From Lachnospiraceae bacterium (lineage in GTDB: Bacteria > Bacillota > Clostridia > Lachnospirales > Lachnospiraceae), in NCBI GenBank assembly GCA_014804365.1, contig JAAUZX010000002.1, forward strand, positions 1 to 64,000: a stretch of 64,000 nucleotides of DNA. Direction: 5' to 3'. Both the position numbers and the translations under genes were made by a program. Position 1 is the stretch's first letter. Each line of letters starts with the position of its first letter. Positions 10,100 to 19,379 of the stretch are shown here, in pieces. The notes under the pieces are model-generated. The model saw only the letters and a program-made list of their open reading frames with translations. It had not been told where the DNA came from and did no database searches.

Positions 10100-10651
10100 A
10101 TGGCAAGAAAAGAGACGATCACAAAGGATGAAATATTAAATGCGGCATTTCAGATGACCAGACAGAATGGCTTTTCGCAGGTGAGCGCCAGAACACTGGC
10201 GGCCAAGGCAGGCTGTTCCACGCAGCCGATTTTCCGGGTGTACAAGAATATGGAAGAACTGGGTGAGGATTTGTACAATAAGGCGATCAGTTTTTTTAAT
10301 GATTACTACGACAAATTTCCGAAAACGAGTGATACGCCTTTTGTTAATATGGGACTGGCCTATATCCGGTTTGCGCAGGAAGAACAACAGCTTTTCAAGC
10401 TCTTGTTTATGTCGGAGGACCGGCACGGGAAGAGTCTGTATGACCTTTTAAACGGTGAGAACGCAACGGTGGTCAGGGAAATCAACAATGCCAAGTTCTA
10501 CGGCTGCAAGGATCCCAGCGGAATGTTTATGAGAATGTGGATATTCATTCACGGATCGGCATGTATGTCACTTACCGGCGACTATGATTTGCAGGAAGAA
10601 GATACGATTAAACTGCTGGAGGAATCCTATAAAGCATTTCTGAACGTATAG
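10100..10651 (+). CDS. TetR/AcrR family transcriptional regulator
   Basis: N-terminal HTH: TKDEILNAAFQMTRQNGFSQVSARTLAAKAGCSTQPIFRVYKNMEEL; start at 10100 has a GAGAGAGG RBS. Confidence 0.85.
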   Translation: MARKETITKDEILNAAFQMTRQNGFSQVSARTLAAKAGCSTQPIFRVYKNMEELGEDLYNKAISFFNDYYDKFPKTSDTPFVNMGLAYIRFAQEEQQLFKLLFMSEDRHGKSLYDLLNGENATVVREINNAKFYGCKDPSGMFMRMWIFIHGSACMSLTGDYDLQEEDTIKLLEESYKAFLNV

Positions 10652-10767
10652 TAACATGCTGTCAAATATTCGGATCGGGCGTTGACGGCAGATATCGGAA
10701 TGACAGACCGGCATAGAAATGAAACAATAACGGCACAGCAGATGAGAAGGGTATATTGCGATAGAAG

Positions 10768-11697
10768 ATGGTGATACAGAATCGTTATGATGTTATAACA
10801 AGGATCAATGAGCATTACGGCAAAATGAGTAAGGGTCAGAAGGCAATCTCCGCCTTTATTTATGATCATTATGATCAGGCGGTGTTTATGACCGCCGCCA
10901 AGCTGGGAGAGACGGTAGGTGTCAGTGAGTCCACCGTTGTTCGTTACGCAATGTTCATCGGCTATAACGGTTATCCGGAATTCCAGCGCGATCTGGAGGA
11001 CTGGGTACAGAATAAGATCAATTCCGTCCAGAAGATCGGTGCCAAGTACGGGAAGAGCACGCAGTCGGAAATATTGACTTCGGTTTTGGAGGCGGACATA
11101 GAGAAACTGCAGGATACGATACACAGTCTTGACCCGGTGGCTTTCGAAACGGCGGTGGATATCATACTGGAGGCGAAAAACGTCTATGTGATGGGTGTAA
11201 GAAGCTGTGAACCATTGGCGGATTTTCTGCACTTCTATCTGAATATGATTCGCGGCAATGTGATCCTGCTTAAGACTACAAGTGTGTCGGAGACCTTTGA
11301 GCAGATGATCCGTATTGATGAGCAGGATGCCATGATCGGCATCAGCTTTCCCAGATATTCCATGCGTACCTTAAAGGCGATGGAGTTTGCCAACGACAGG
11401 AATGCTAAGGTGATCACGGTCACTGATTCGGTGCATTCACCGATGAATCTGTATTCCTCTTGTAACCTTCTTGCCAGAAGTGACATGGTCTCCATAGTGG
11501 ATTCGCTGGTGGCGCCTCTTAGCGTGATTAATGCCCTTGTGGTAGCCATGTGTCTGAAACGGCCGGAAGAAGTAAAGACTAATCTGAAGAATCTGGAAGA
11601 GGCATGGAACAATTATCAGGTATATCTGAATGATGAGATCAATTTCATTGACGAGGAGCCGATGTTGAATTACTCTTTGAGGAAAAAAGAAGATTAA
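10768..11697 (+). CDS. MurR/RpiR family regulator (HTH_6 + SIS domain)
   Basis: MSKGQKAISAFIYDHYDQAVFMTAAKLGETVGVSESTVVRYAMFIGYNGYPEFQ and SIS region VYVMGVRSCEPLADFL. Confidence 0.88.
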   Translation: MVIQNRYDVITRINEHYGKMSKGQKAISAFIYDHYDQAVFMTAAKLGETVGVSESTVVRYAMFIGYNGYPEFQRDLEDWVQNKINSVQKIGAKYGKSTQSEILTSVLEADIEKLQDTIHSLDPVAFETAVDIILEAKNVYVMGVRSCEPLADFLHFYLNMIRGNVILLKTTSVSETFEQMIRIDEQDAMIGISFPRYSMRTLKAMEFANDRNAKVITVTDSVHSPMNLYSSCNLLARSDMVSIVDSLVAPLSVINALVVAMCLKRPEEVKTNLKNLEEAWNNYQVYLNDEINFIDEEPMLNYSLRKKED

Positions 11698-11737
11698 AGA
11701 GCTTAGGACAAGCCGAAAAATGCAGAATGGATGAAAG

Positions 11738-12994
11738 ATGAGCAGTGTGATTGTAATAGGCGGCGGCGCGGCCGGAATGATGGCAGCGTACGCCGCCGCA
11801 GAGTGCGGGCACAAAGTCCTGCTGATCGAAAAAAATGAGAAGTTGGGGAAGAAGCTATTCATCACAGGTAAGGGACGCTGTAATGTGACCAATGCATGTG
11901 AGACGGACAAGCTGTTCGAAAATATAGTGAGCAACCCCAAGTTTTTATATAGCGCTTTCTATGATTTTGATAATAGGCAGATGATGGATCTGATTGAGAA
12001 AGCGGGCTGTCCGCTTAAGGTTGAGCGGGGAGAGCGGGTTTTCCCGGTATCGGATCACTCATCCGATGTCATAGCCGCCTTGGAGCGTCTTATGCGGCGA
12101 AAAGGTGTCGAAGTACGTCTTCATACCGCAGTTAGAGAAGTTCTGGCCGAAGATGGAAAAATAATGGGTGTATTACTGGCAGACGGCAGGAAGATGGCGG
12201 CTGATGCGGTAATACTTGCCACAGGCGGATTGTCTTACCCGACCACAGGAGCCACAGGAGACGGATATCGAATGGCAGGACAGCTTGGTCATACGCAGAA
12301 AGAATGTACGCCGGCGCTGGTGCCTATGGAAATTAAGGAGCCGTGGTGCAGTCAGCTTCAGGGACTGTCGCTTAAGAATGTTACGCTGACAATGGAATGT
12401 GGTAAGAAGAAGGTCTGGCAGGGATTCGGAGAGATGCTGTTTACCCATTTCGGAATCAGCGGGCCGCTTGTCCTGTCTGCCAGCAGTTATTATAATAAGT
12501 GTAAGGATAAGGATGCTGTTACGGTCACGATTGACTTGAAGCCGGCGCTTACGGCGGAACAGTTAGATAAAAGGATCTTGCGGGAATTTGAACAGAATCC
12601 GAACAAACAGTTGAAGAATGTGATAGGAAGCCTGTATCCTTCCAAACTGACACCGGTCATGATCGACTTGTCGGGGATCGGCGGGGAGAAGAAAATCCAT
12701 GAGATCACGAGGCAGGAGCGGGAACGGCTTACAGCGGTCACAAAGGGTCTTATGATGCACGTGAGCGGGCTTCGGGATTACACGGAAGCGATCATCACAC
12801 AGGGCGGTATCAAAGTTAAAGAAGTGAATCCTTCCACGATGGAATCCAAGCTGGTGAAAGGATTGTATTTTGCAGGGGAGCTGCTTGATCTGGATGCGGT
12901 CACCGGCGGATTTAATCTGCAGATTGCATGGTCCACGGGACATCTGGCAGGGAGCAGTATACCGGATATTTGCGAAGGCCGGACAGACGAATGA
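11738..12994 (+). CDS. NAD(P)/FAD-dependent oxidoreductase (HI0933/YhiN-BaiN family)
   Basis: VIGGGAAGMMAAYAAAECGHKVLLIEKNEKLGKKLFITGKGRCNVTN; TQGGIKVKEVNPSTMESKLVKGLYFAGELLDLDAVTGGFNLQIAWSTG. Confidence 0.92.
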   Translation: MSSVIVIGGGAAGMMAAYAAAECGHKVLLIEKNEKLGKKLFITGKGRCNVTNACETDKLFENIVSNPKFLYSAFYDFDNRQMMDLIEKAGCPLKVERGERVFPVSDHSSDVIAALERLMRRKGVEVRLHTAVREVLAEDGKIMGVLLADGRKMAADAVILATGGLSYPTTGATGDGYRMAGQLGHTQKECTPALVPMEIKEPWCSQLQGLSLKNVTLTMECGKKKVWQGFGEMLFTHFGISGPLVLSASSYYNKCKDKDAVTVTIDLKPALTAEQLDKRILREFEQNPNKQLKNVIGSLYPSKLTPVMIDLSGIGGEKKIHEITRQERERLTAVTKGLMMHVSGLRDYTEAIITQGGIKVKEVNPSTMESKLVKGLYFAGELLDLDAVTGGFNLQIAWSTGHLAGSSIPDICEGRTDE

Positions 12995-13081
12995 GATATT
13001 GATGAGAGAAGAAGGAATAATAACCGCAGCATTATGGAGAGAAGCGGAATACATAGAACAAAGAAAGACGAGGAACAAGGT

Positions 13082-13741
13082 ATGAGTGTTAATATTGCCA
13101 TTGATGGGCCTGCCGGTGCAGGAAAGAGTACGATCGCGAAGAAAATCGCGAAGAAGCTGGGATACATATATGTAGATACGGGTGCCATGTATCGCGCTAT
13201 GGCATTATATCTGCTCAGAGAACATATAGCGCCGTCGGACACGGACGGGATCAATGAGAAGTGCGCGGAGGCGGACATATCCATCGGATATGAAAATGGG
13301 GAGCAGATCGTATATTTAAACGGCGAGAATGTGAACGGACTGATCAGAACGGAAGAAGTGGGGAATATGGCATCTGTCAGCAGTCCCAACCCCAATGTCC
13401 GCAAGAAAATGGTGGAGCTGCAGCATAAACTGGCAGCCAGCAAGGATGTAGTGATGGACGGCAGGGATATCGGCACATGTGTGCTGCCTCATGCGCAGGT
13501 GAAAGTCTATCTGACAGCCGACAGCAGGGTGCGGGCCGAAAGACGTTATAAAGAATTGGCGGATAAAGGGATTGCCAGTGATCTGGATACGATCGAGAAG
13601 GATATTATAGAGCGGGATCATCAGGATATGACCAGAGAGCTTTCTCCGCTCAGGCAGGCGGAGGATGCCACGCTGATAGATTCATCATATATGACCATTG
13701 ATGAGGTAGTGGAAGCTGTGATTGCACTGGTTTCCGATTAG
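13082..13741 (+). CDS. cmk: Cytidylate kinase
   Basis: MSVNIAIDGPAGAGKSTIAKKIAKKLGYIYVDTGAMYRA; DGRDIGTCVLP; GTGCTAAAG spacing and ispH/rpsA synteny downstream. Confidence 0.95.
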   Translation: MSVNIAIDGPAGAGKSTIAKKIAKKLGYIYVDTGAMYRAMALYLLREHIAPSDTDGINEKCAEADISIGYENGEQIVYLNGENVNGLIRTEEVGNMASVSSPNPNVRKKMVELQHKLAASKDVVMDGRDIGTCVLPHAQVKVYLTADSRVRAERRYKELADKGIASDLDTIEKDIIERDHQDMTRELSPLRQAEDATLIDSSYMTIDEVVEAVIALVSD

Positions 13742-13838
13742 TGCGCTAAAGTTTGTGGCGGTGGTATGCGGTTTATGATATGCATGTGGCAGATGGAGAG
13801 AGAACAGAAAAGTAAGCAAAAGACAGAAAGGTTCAATT

Positions 13839-14687
13839 ATGGAAGTGATTTTGGCAGAGCATGCGGGATTCTGCTTCGGGGTTAAGAGAGCAGTAGAGCA
13901 AGTATATGAACAGGTCGATACAGGCAAACCGATTTATACATATGGTCCCATCATCCACAATGAAGAAGTGGTAAAAGATTTAGAGAAAAAAGGCGTGCAT
14001 GTGATCGAATCGGAAGAACAGCTTGCAGGGATTACAGAAGGAACCGTAGTGATACGAGCCCACGGCGTGCCGCAAAAGGTCTGTGAGATGATAGAAGAGC
14101 AGGGCATGGAGTGCGTGGATGCTACATGTCCTTTTGTGAAACGCATTCATAATATTGTAGACACAGAGAGCAGAGCCGGCAAAAAAATCGTGATTATCGG
14201 CAATGCCGGACATCCGGAAGTAGAAGGAATCATGAGCTGGTCGAAGGACCCGGCAACGGTCATTGAATCGCTTGAAGAGGCACAAAAATATGTCTGCGGG
14301 CAGGGCGAGGAAATCTGTATTGTTTCCCAGACGACATTTAACTACAATAAATTTCAAGATATGGTTGAAATTTTCATGGAAAAAGGGTACAATGTTAGTG
14401 TTGTGAATACTATATGTAACGCTACGGAAGTGCGACAGACAGAGGCTAGAGAGATAGCCGCTGAGGTCGACGTTATGATAGTAATAGGTGGTAAGCATAG
14501 TTCTAATACACGGAAGCTATATGAGATCTGTATGCAGGAGTGTCCAAACACGTATTTTATACAGACACTTGACGACTTGCATTTGGATTTACCTAAATCT
14601 GTCCGACTGGTGGGTATTACAGCAGGGGCGTCTACCCCAAACAATATTATCGAGGAGGTTCAAAATTATGTCAGAATTAACTTTTGA
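13839..14687 (+). CDS. ispH: 4-hydroxy-3-methylbut-2-enyl diphosphate reductase
   Basis: MEVILAEHAGFCFGVKRAVEQVYE; RAHGVPQKV; CPFVKRIH; GITAGASTPNNIIEEV. Confidence 0.95.
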   Translation: MEVILAEHAGFCFGVKRAVEQVYEQVDTGKPIYTYGPIIHNEEVVKDLEKKGVHVIESEEQLAGITEGTVVIRAHGVPQKVCEMIEEQGMECVDATCPFVKRIHNIVDTESRAGKKIVIIGNAGHPEVEGIMSWSKDPATVIESLEEAQKYVCGQGEEICIVSQTTFNYNKFQDMVEIFMEKGYNVSVVNTICNATEVRQTEAREIAAEVDVMIVIGGKHSSNTRKLYEICMQECPNTYFIQTLDDLHLDLPKSVRLVGITAGASTPNNIIEEVQNYVRINF

Positions 14688-15825
14688 ACAAATGTTAGAA
14701 GAATCATTAAAGACAATACACACAGGAGAGGTTGTTGAAGGTACCGTTATTGATGTAAAGCCGGAAGAGATCATTCTCAACATCGGATATAAATCAGATG
14801 GTGTTCTCACCAGAAACGAATATACAAACGAACCTAATGTTGATTTGACAACCATCGCTAAGCCCGGGGATACCATGGAAGTTAAGGTGCTCAAGGTAAA
14901 TGACGGTGAGGGACAAGTTCTCCTTACCTACAAGCGTCTTGCCGCTGACAGAGGCAATAAGCGGATTGAAGAAGCATATAATAACAATGAAGTATTAAAG
15001 GCGAAGGTAACACAGGTGCTTGACGGAGGCTTAAGCGTTGTCGTGGAGGAAGTGAGAATCTTTATTCCGGCAAGCCTTGTATCCGATACTTATGAAAAAG
15101 ACCTGACCAAATATGCGGGACAGGAAATTGAGTTTGTGATCAGTGAGTATAATCCGAAGAGAAGAAGATATATCGGTGACAGAAAGCAGTTGATCATGGC
15201 TGAGAAGGCCGAATTGCAGAAGAAGCTGTTCGAGACGATCAAGGCGGGCGATACCGTGGAAGGCACAGTGAAGAACGTGACAGATTTCGGTGCATTTATT
15301 GATCTGGGCGGATGTGACGGACTGCTTCATATCTCCGAGATGTCATGGGGCAGAGTGGAGAATCCGAAGAAAGTATTTAAAGTCGGCGATGTTGTGAAAG
15401 TGCTGATTAAGGAAATCTCCGGCACGAAGATCGCGCTCAGCCTTAAGTTTGAAGATCAGAATCCGTGGAAAGGTGCCGCTGATAAATATGCGGTGGGTAA
15501 TGTTGTAACCGGTAAGGTTGCACGTATGACGGATTTTGGTGCATTTATTGAATTAGAAGCCGGTATCGACGCACTGCTGCATGTATCTCAGATTTCCAAG
15601 GAACACATTGAGAAACCTTCTGATGTGTTAAAGACAGGAGAAGAGGTAACAGCGAAAGTAGTTGATTTCAATGAGGAAGATAAGAAGATCAGCTTAAGCA
15701 TCAAGGCAATGCTTGCACCTGAACCTGATGAGAATAAGGCTGAGGATGATAACGCAGATGTTGTTTCCGTAGATATTGACGCAGTGATTTCCGGTGAAAA
15801 TGCTGATGAAGAGACAGAGGCATAG
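14668..15825 (+). CDS. rpsA: 30S ribosomal protein S1 (multi S1-domain)
   Basis: MSELTFEQMLEESLKTIHTGEVVEGTVIDVKPEEIILNIGYKSDGVL; repeated S1 motifs GTVKNVTDFGAFIDLGGCDGLLHISEMSWGRV; GAGGAGG RBS at 14652-14658, so the 14488 start in the ORF track is too far upstream. Confidence 0.92.
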   Translation: MSELTFEQMLEESLKTIHTGEVVEGTVIDVKPEEIILNIGYKSDGVLTRNEYTNEPNVDLTTIAKPGDTMEVKVLKVNDGEGQVLLTYKRLAADRGNKRIEEAYNNNEVLKAKVTQVLDGGLSVVVEEVRIFIPASLVSDTYEKDLTKYAGQEIEFVISEYNPKRRRYIGDRKQLIMAEKAELQKKLFETIKAGDTVEGTVKNVTDFGAFIDLGGCDGLLHISEMSWGRVENPKKVFKVGDVVKVLIKEISGTKIALSLKFEDQNPWKGAADKYAVGNVVTGKVARMTDFGAFIELEAGIDALLHVSQISKEHIEKPSDVLKTGEEVTAKVVDFNEEDKKISLSIKAMLAPEPDENKAEDDNADVVSVDIDAVISGENADEETEA

Positions 15826-15861
15826 TATAAACTATAATATCATTAATAGGCGGTGGGGATT

Positions 15862-16641
15862 ATGGCATACGATTATGAGTATTTCAAAAAAGCAGTCTTT
15901 GATTTGACGAAAATTGATTTGAATGCTTATAAAGAGAAGCAGATGAAACGTCGAATCGATACGCTGATTGCAAAAAACAAGATTGTTGGTTATGACAAAT
16001 ATATAGCGTCTCTGAAAGCAGACCGCAATATGTTTGATGAGTTTGTAAACTATCTGACGATCAATGTGTCTGAATTTTATCGTAACGTGGATCAATGGAA
16101 ACTGTTGGATCAGGATATATTCCCCGATCTGATCAAGCGCTACGGAAATAATCTTAAAATTTGGAGTGCGGCGTGCTCTACGGGTGATGAGCCTTATTCT
16201 CTCGTAATGGCATTATCCAAGCATCTGCCGATGAATCAGATCAAGATTTACGCAACGGACTTAGATAAGCAGGTTATTGCGAAGGCTAAGGCCGGATTAT
16301 ACTCTGAGAAGAGCGTGATTGGTGTTCCGGCTGATTTGAAGAAGAAGTTCTTCACGAAGATCGGACCGTCTTATCAGATTTCCGATGAGGTGAAGTCCAG
16401 AGTAGAGTTTAAAGAGCATAATCTGTTGAAAGATACATATCCAACTGACTATCATCTGATTGTTTGCCGTAACGTGTTAATTTATTTTACGGAGGAAGCT
16501 AAGGATGAAGTCTTCCGTAAGTTCCAGAAGAGTCTTAAGCCGGGAGGATATCTGTTTATCGGGAGCACCGAGCAGATTATTAACCATAAGGATGTCGGCT
16601 TCGACAGAAAGAATTCTTTCTTCTATCAGAAACCAATGTAA
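15862..16641 (+). CDS. cheR: CheR-family protein-glutamate methyltransferase
   Basis: FVNYLTINVSEFYRN; IWSAACSTGDEPYSLVM; IYATDLDKQVIAKA; IVCRNVLIYF. Confidence 0.92.
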   Translation: MAYDYEYFKKAVFDLTKIDLNAYKEKQMKRRIDTLIAKNKIVGYDKYIASLKADRNMFDEFVNYLTINVSEFYRNVDQWKLLDQDIFPDLIKRYGNNLKIWSAACSTGDEPYSLVMALSKHLPMNQIKIYATDLDKQVIAKAKAGLYSEKSVIGVPADLKKKFFTKIGPSYQISDEVKSRVEFKEHNLLKDTYPTDYHLIVCRNVLIYFTEEAKDEVFRKFQKSLKPGGYLFIGSTEQIINHKDVGFDRKNSFFYQKPM

Positions 16642-16648
16642 GAAATTT

Positions 16649-16682
16649 AAAGGGACGCTTCCAGTGAAGTGTCCCTTATTTT
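16649..16682. terminator. Terminator between convergent genes
   Basis: AAGGGACGCTTC-cagt-GAAGTGTCCCTT stem followed by ATTTT. Confidence 0.7.
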
Positions 16683-16683
16683 C

Positions 16684-16725
16684 GAGTTCGCGAAGCGAAG
16701 CTCGCAATCGAACGAAGTTCGATTT
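16684..16725. repeat. Composite intergenic double-hairpin element, copy 1
   Basis: GAGTTCGC-GAA-GCGAAGCTCGCA followed by ATCGAAC-GAA-GTTCGAT; near-homologous to 59050-59090. Confidence 0.65.
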
Positions 16726-16726
16726 A

Positions 16727-17830
16727 TTAATAGGTCTTCGCCATCCTCCCGAGCAGATACTGCGCATAGCGGGAGAACAGTTTCCTGTCTGTTTTCATCT
16801 CATCAGTTAATTCAAAGAAAAGATCTTTGCTCTTATAATCCCGTTTGAAGAAAGGCTCCGTAAAGATATCCCATTGCGGCAGGTAGGTGGAGATTTTGCG
16901 TGTATAGCAGTTGGCGGCACAGGCCTGCACACGATGTTCCTTATCTACGAAAGAAGCAACAGACTTATGTAGCGCTACATCTTCTTCGGGAAGATAATAG
17001 TAGTCTTTATAATTTGAATAGAAATACTTCATTTCTTCTTCATAGACCGGCACCTTCAAGATACCTTCTGACAGTTCTCCGCTGAAATAGCAGCCGTTTG
17101 ACAGATTTGAGATCGTAAACGGAAGCGGTGTGGGAAGTTCCAGTTTCATCAGGAGCTCCTGCCTGTCGTGTCCGTGATAATCGACATAACGGTTTGACTG
17201 TACTTTCTTTGCCTTGACCGGAACGTTAAAAAGATCGTAGAAAGCGAGCAGCGGCAGAATCTGCAGCATACCCTTCATATCATCACTGTTATGGAGCAGG
17301 AGAAGCTGATATATTTCTTCCGAAGGATTTTTCACATATTCATGATATAATCCGATCAATTCACCGCCGTTGTATACATCTTCCCGGTCAATGCCCATCA
17401 GTTCCTCCAGCGTTTTCTGCTTACAGTTAGGCGTATGCAGGAAGAATTTGTAAGGTGAGATCCTTTTATAGAGATCGATACCTTCAAAATTGTCAAAATT
17501 ATATGACAACTGCTGTATTTCACATTTTTGCAGAAGATAGGGCAGATCAAAATTATTACCGTTAAAATGAATCAAATGTGTGTAATCTGCGGCAAAAGAA
17601 AAGAAATCTGTAAGAAGTGCCCGTTCTTCATCGTAATTTTTCGCAAACCACTGCTTGATATGCCAGCAGCCGTCGTAATTGTAAGCGGCACCGATCATAT
17701 AAAGAGAGGAACTTTTGGCGGTAAATCCTGTCGTTTCGATGTCGATAAACAGCAGTTTATCAAGCGGTGCGATTCGCTCTAATGGGTATTGTATGGTAAA
17801 GTTTTCTAAGGTTTGGTTAATTGTCCGCAT
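16727..17830 (-). CDS. Ribonuclease H-like / YprB-type 3'-5' exonuclease domain protein
   Basis: LLFIDIETTGFTAKSSSLYMIGAAYNYDG; LIHFNGNNFDLPYLLQKC; LLHNSDDMKGMLQILPLLAFYD. Confidence 0.82.
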   Translation of the reverse strand: MRTINQTLENFTIQYPLERIAPLDKLLFIDIETTGFTAKSSSLYMIGAAYNYDGCWHIKQWFAKNYDEERALLTDFFSFAADYTHLIHFNGNNFDLPYLLQKCEIQQLSYNFDNFEGIDLYKRISPYKFFLHTPNCKQKTLEELMGIDREDVYNGGELIGLYHEYVKNPSEEIYQLLLLHNSDDMKGMLQILPLLAFYDLFNVPVKAKKVQSNRYVDYHGHDRQELLMKLELPTPLPFTISNLSNGCYFSGELSEGILKVPVYEEEMKYFYSNYKDYYYLPEEDVALHKSVASFVDKEHRVQACAANCYTRKISTYLPQWDIFTEPFFKRDYKSKDLFFELTDEMKTDRKLFSRYAQYLLGRMAKTY

Positions 17831-18038
17831 AATGTTCTCCTACTGCAAATAACTTAGGTATATACTAACATATTTTTTGAAATAGCAGTAGTTTTTTTCG
17901 TCGAAAAATAGTATATTTATAAGTAGGTTGTGTCAGAAGAGAATTATTCCTGTATACAGTGCTGATTGGTGTGATATCGTAACTGATGGCTGACGGATAT
18001 AGGAATTGAACGATACCATAAGGAAAGAGGGGCGAAGA

Positions 18039-19355
18039 ATGGCGAAGTTAACATTTCAGGGCGGCATACATCCCTATGACGGCAAAGAATTGTCTAAGGA
18101 TAAGCCTATCAAAGCAGTGCTGCCGAAGGGTGATCTGGTGTATCCTTTATCACAGCATATCGGGGCGCCGGCGAAGCCGATCGTGGAGAAGGGCGATCAT
18201 GTCTTAACGGGACAGAAGATTGCCGAGGCGGGTGGTTTCGTGTCTGCACCGATCTATGCGACAGTGTCCGGTACGGTGAAATCCATTGAACCGAGGCGGG
18301 TGGTTACCGGCGATAACGTGATGAGTATTATCATTGAGAATGACGGATTGTATGATGAAGTGGAATATCCGGAAGTCAAGCCGCTTGAGGAGATGACAAG
18401 AGAAGAGATTATCGAATGCATAAAGGAGGCCGGCATAGTCGGCATGGGAGGTGCGGGGTTCCCGACTTTCATCAAGCTGTCACCTAAGGAGCCTGAGAAG
18501 ATCGACTATGTGATTGCCAACTGTGCGGAGTGTGAACCATATCTTACATCTGATTATAGAAGAATGATAGAGGAACCGGAGAAATTGATCAAGGGCTTGA
18601 AGGTTTCGCTGCAATTATTCCCGAATGCAAGAGGAATACTGGCGGTGGAGGACAATAAGCCGGATTGCATCGGAATATTAAAGAATCTGACCAAGGATGA
18701 ACCTCGTATCAGCGTGAAGGCATTAAAGACCAAGTACCCGCAGGGAGCCGAGCGGCAGATCATATTTGCAACGACGGGACGCGCTATTAATTCCTCCATG
18801 CTTCCGGCGGATGCAGGCTGTGTAGTCAACAATGTGGATACCATTGTGGCGATATACCATGCCGTGTATGAAGGCAAACCTTTGATGAATCGTATTGTTA
18901 CCGTGACCGGTGATGCGGTGGCAGACCCACGCAATTTTATTGTGCGGATCGGCACAAATTATCACGAGCTGATCGAGGAAGCCGGAGGCTTTAAGACAGA
19001 ACCGGTGAAGATCGTCTCCGGCGGACCGATGATGGGGTTCGGAATTTTTAATCTGGATGTACCTACGACAAAGACGGCCTCGGCGCTTTTGTGTCTGACA
19101 CAGGACGATGTGTCACGCATGGAGCCTAGCGCATGTATTAAATGCGGACGCTGCGTAGAAGCTTGTCCCAGCCGGTTAGTACCGAACAAATTAGCTGTCT
19201 ATGCGCAGAATTACGCGGAAGAGGAATTCTTAGCGCTTGAGGGAATGGAATGTGTGGAGTGTGGGTGCTGCAGCTTCGTCTGTCCGGCGAAGAGACCGCT
19301 GACGCAGTCTATCAAGTCCATGCGTAAGATACAGCTTGCGAAGAAGAAAAAGTAG
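18039..19355 (+). CDS. rnfC: Rnf electron transport complex subunit C
   Basis: MAKLTFQGGIHPYDGKELSKDKPIK; GMGGAGFPTFIKL; two CxxCxxC-type ferredoxin motifs CIKCGRCVEACPSRLVP / CVECGCCSFVCPAKRPL. Confidence 0.96.
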   Translation: MAKLTFQGGIHPYDGKELSKDKPIKAVLPKGDLVYPLSQHIGAPAKPIVEKGDHVLTGQKIAEAGGFVSAPIYATVSGTVKSIEPRRVVTGDNVMSIIIENDGLYDEVEYPEVKPLEEMTREEIIECIKEAGIVGMGGAGFPTFIKLSPKEPEKIDYVIANCAECEPYLTSDYRRMIEEPEKLIKGLKVSLQLFPNARGILAVEDNKPDCIGILKNLTKDEPRISVKALKTKYPQGAERQIIFATTGRAINSSMLPADAGCVVNNVDTIVAIYHAVYEGKPLMNRIVTVTGDAVADPRNFIVRIGTNYHELIEEAGGFKTEPVKIVSGGPMMGFGIFNLDVPTTKTASALLCLTQDDVSRMEPSACIKCGRCVEACPSRLVPNKLAVYAQNYAEEEFLALEGMECVECGCCSFVCPAKRPLTQSIKSMRKIQLAKKKK

Positions 19356-19379
19356 GAAGAAAGGAGCACATACAAAGAT

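Noticed and set aside
14488-14667. 60-residue N-terminal extension of the S1 ORF
   Set aside because: Overlaps ispH in another frame; conserved S1 start MSELTFEQMLEESL has its own strong RBS.
18165-18180. GCGAAGC heptamer within rnfC (also in the kinase and permease genes)
   Set aside because: Occurs inside coding sequence without a surrounding palindrome; the heptamer alone is not evidence of the repeat family.
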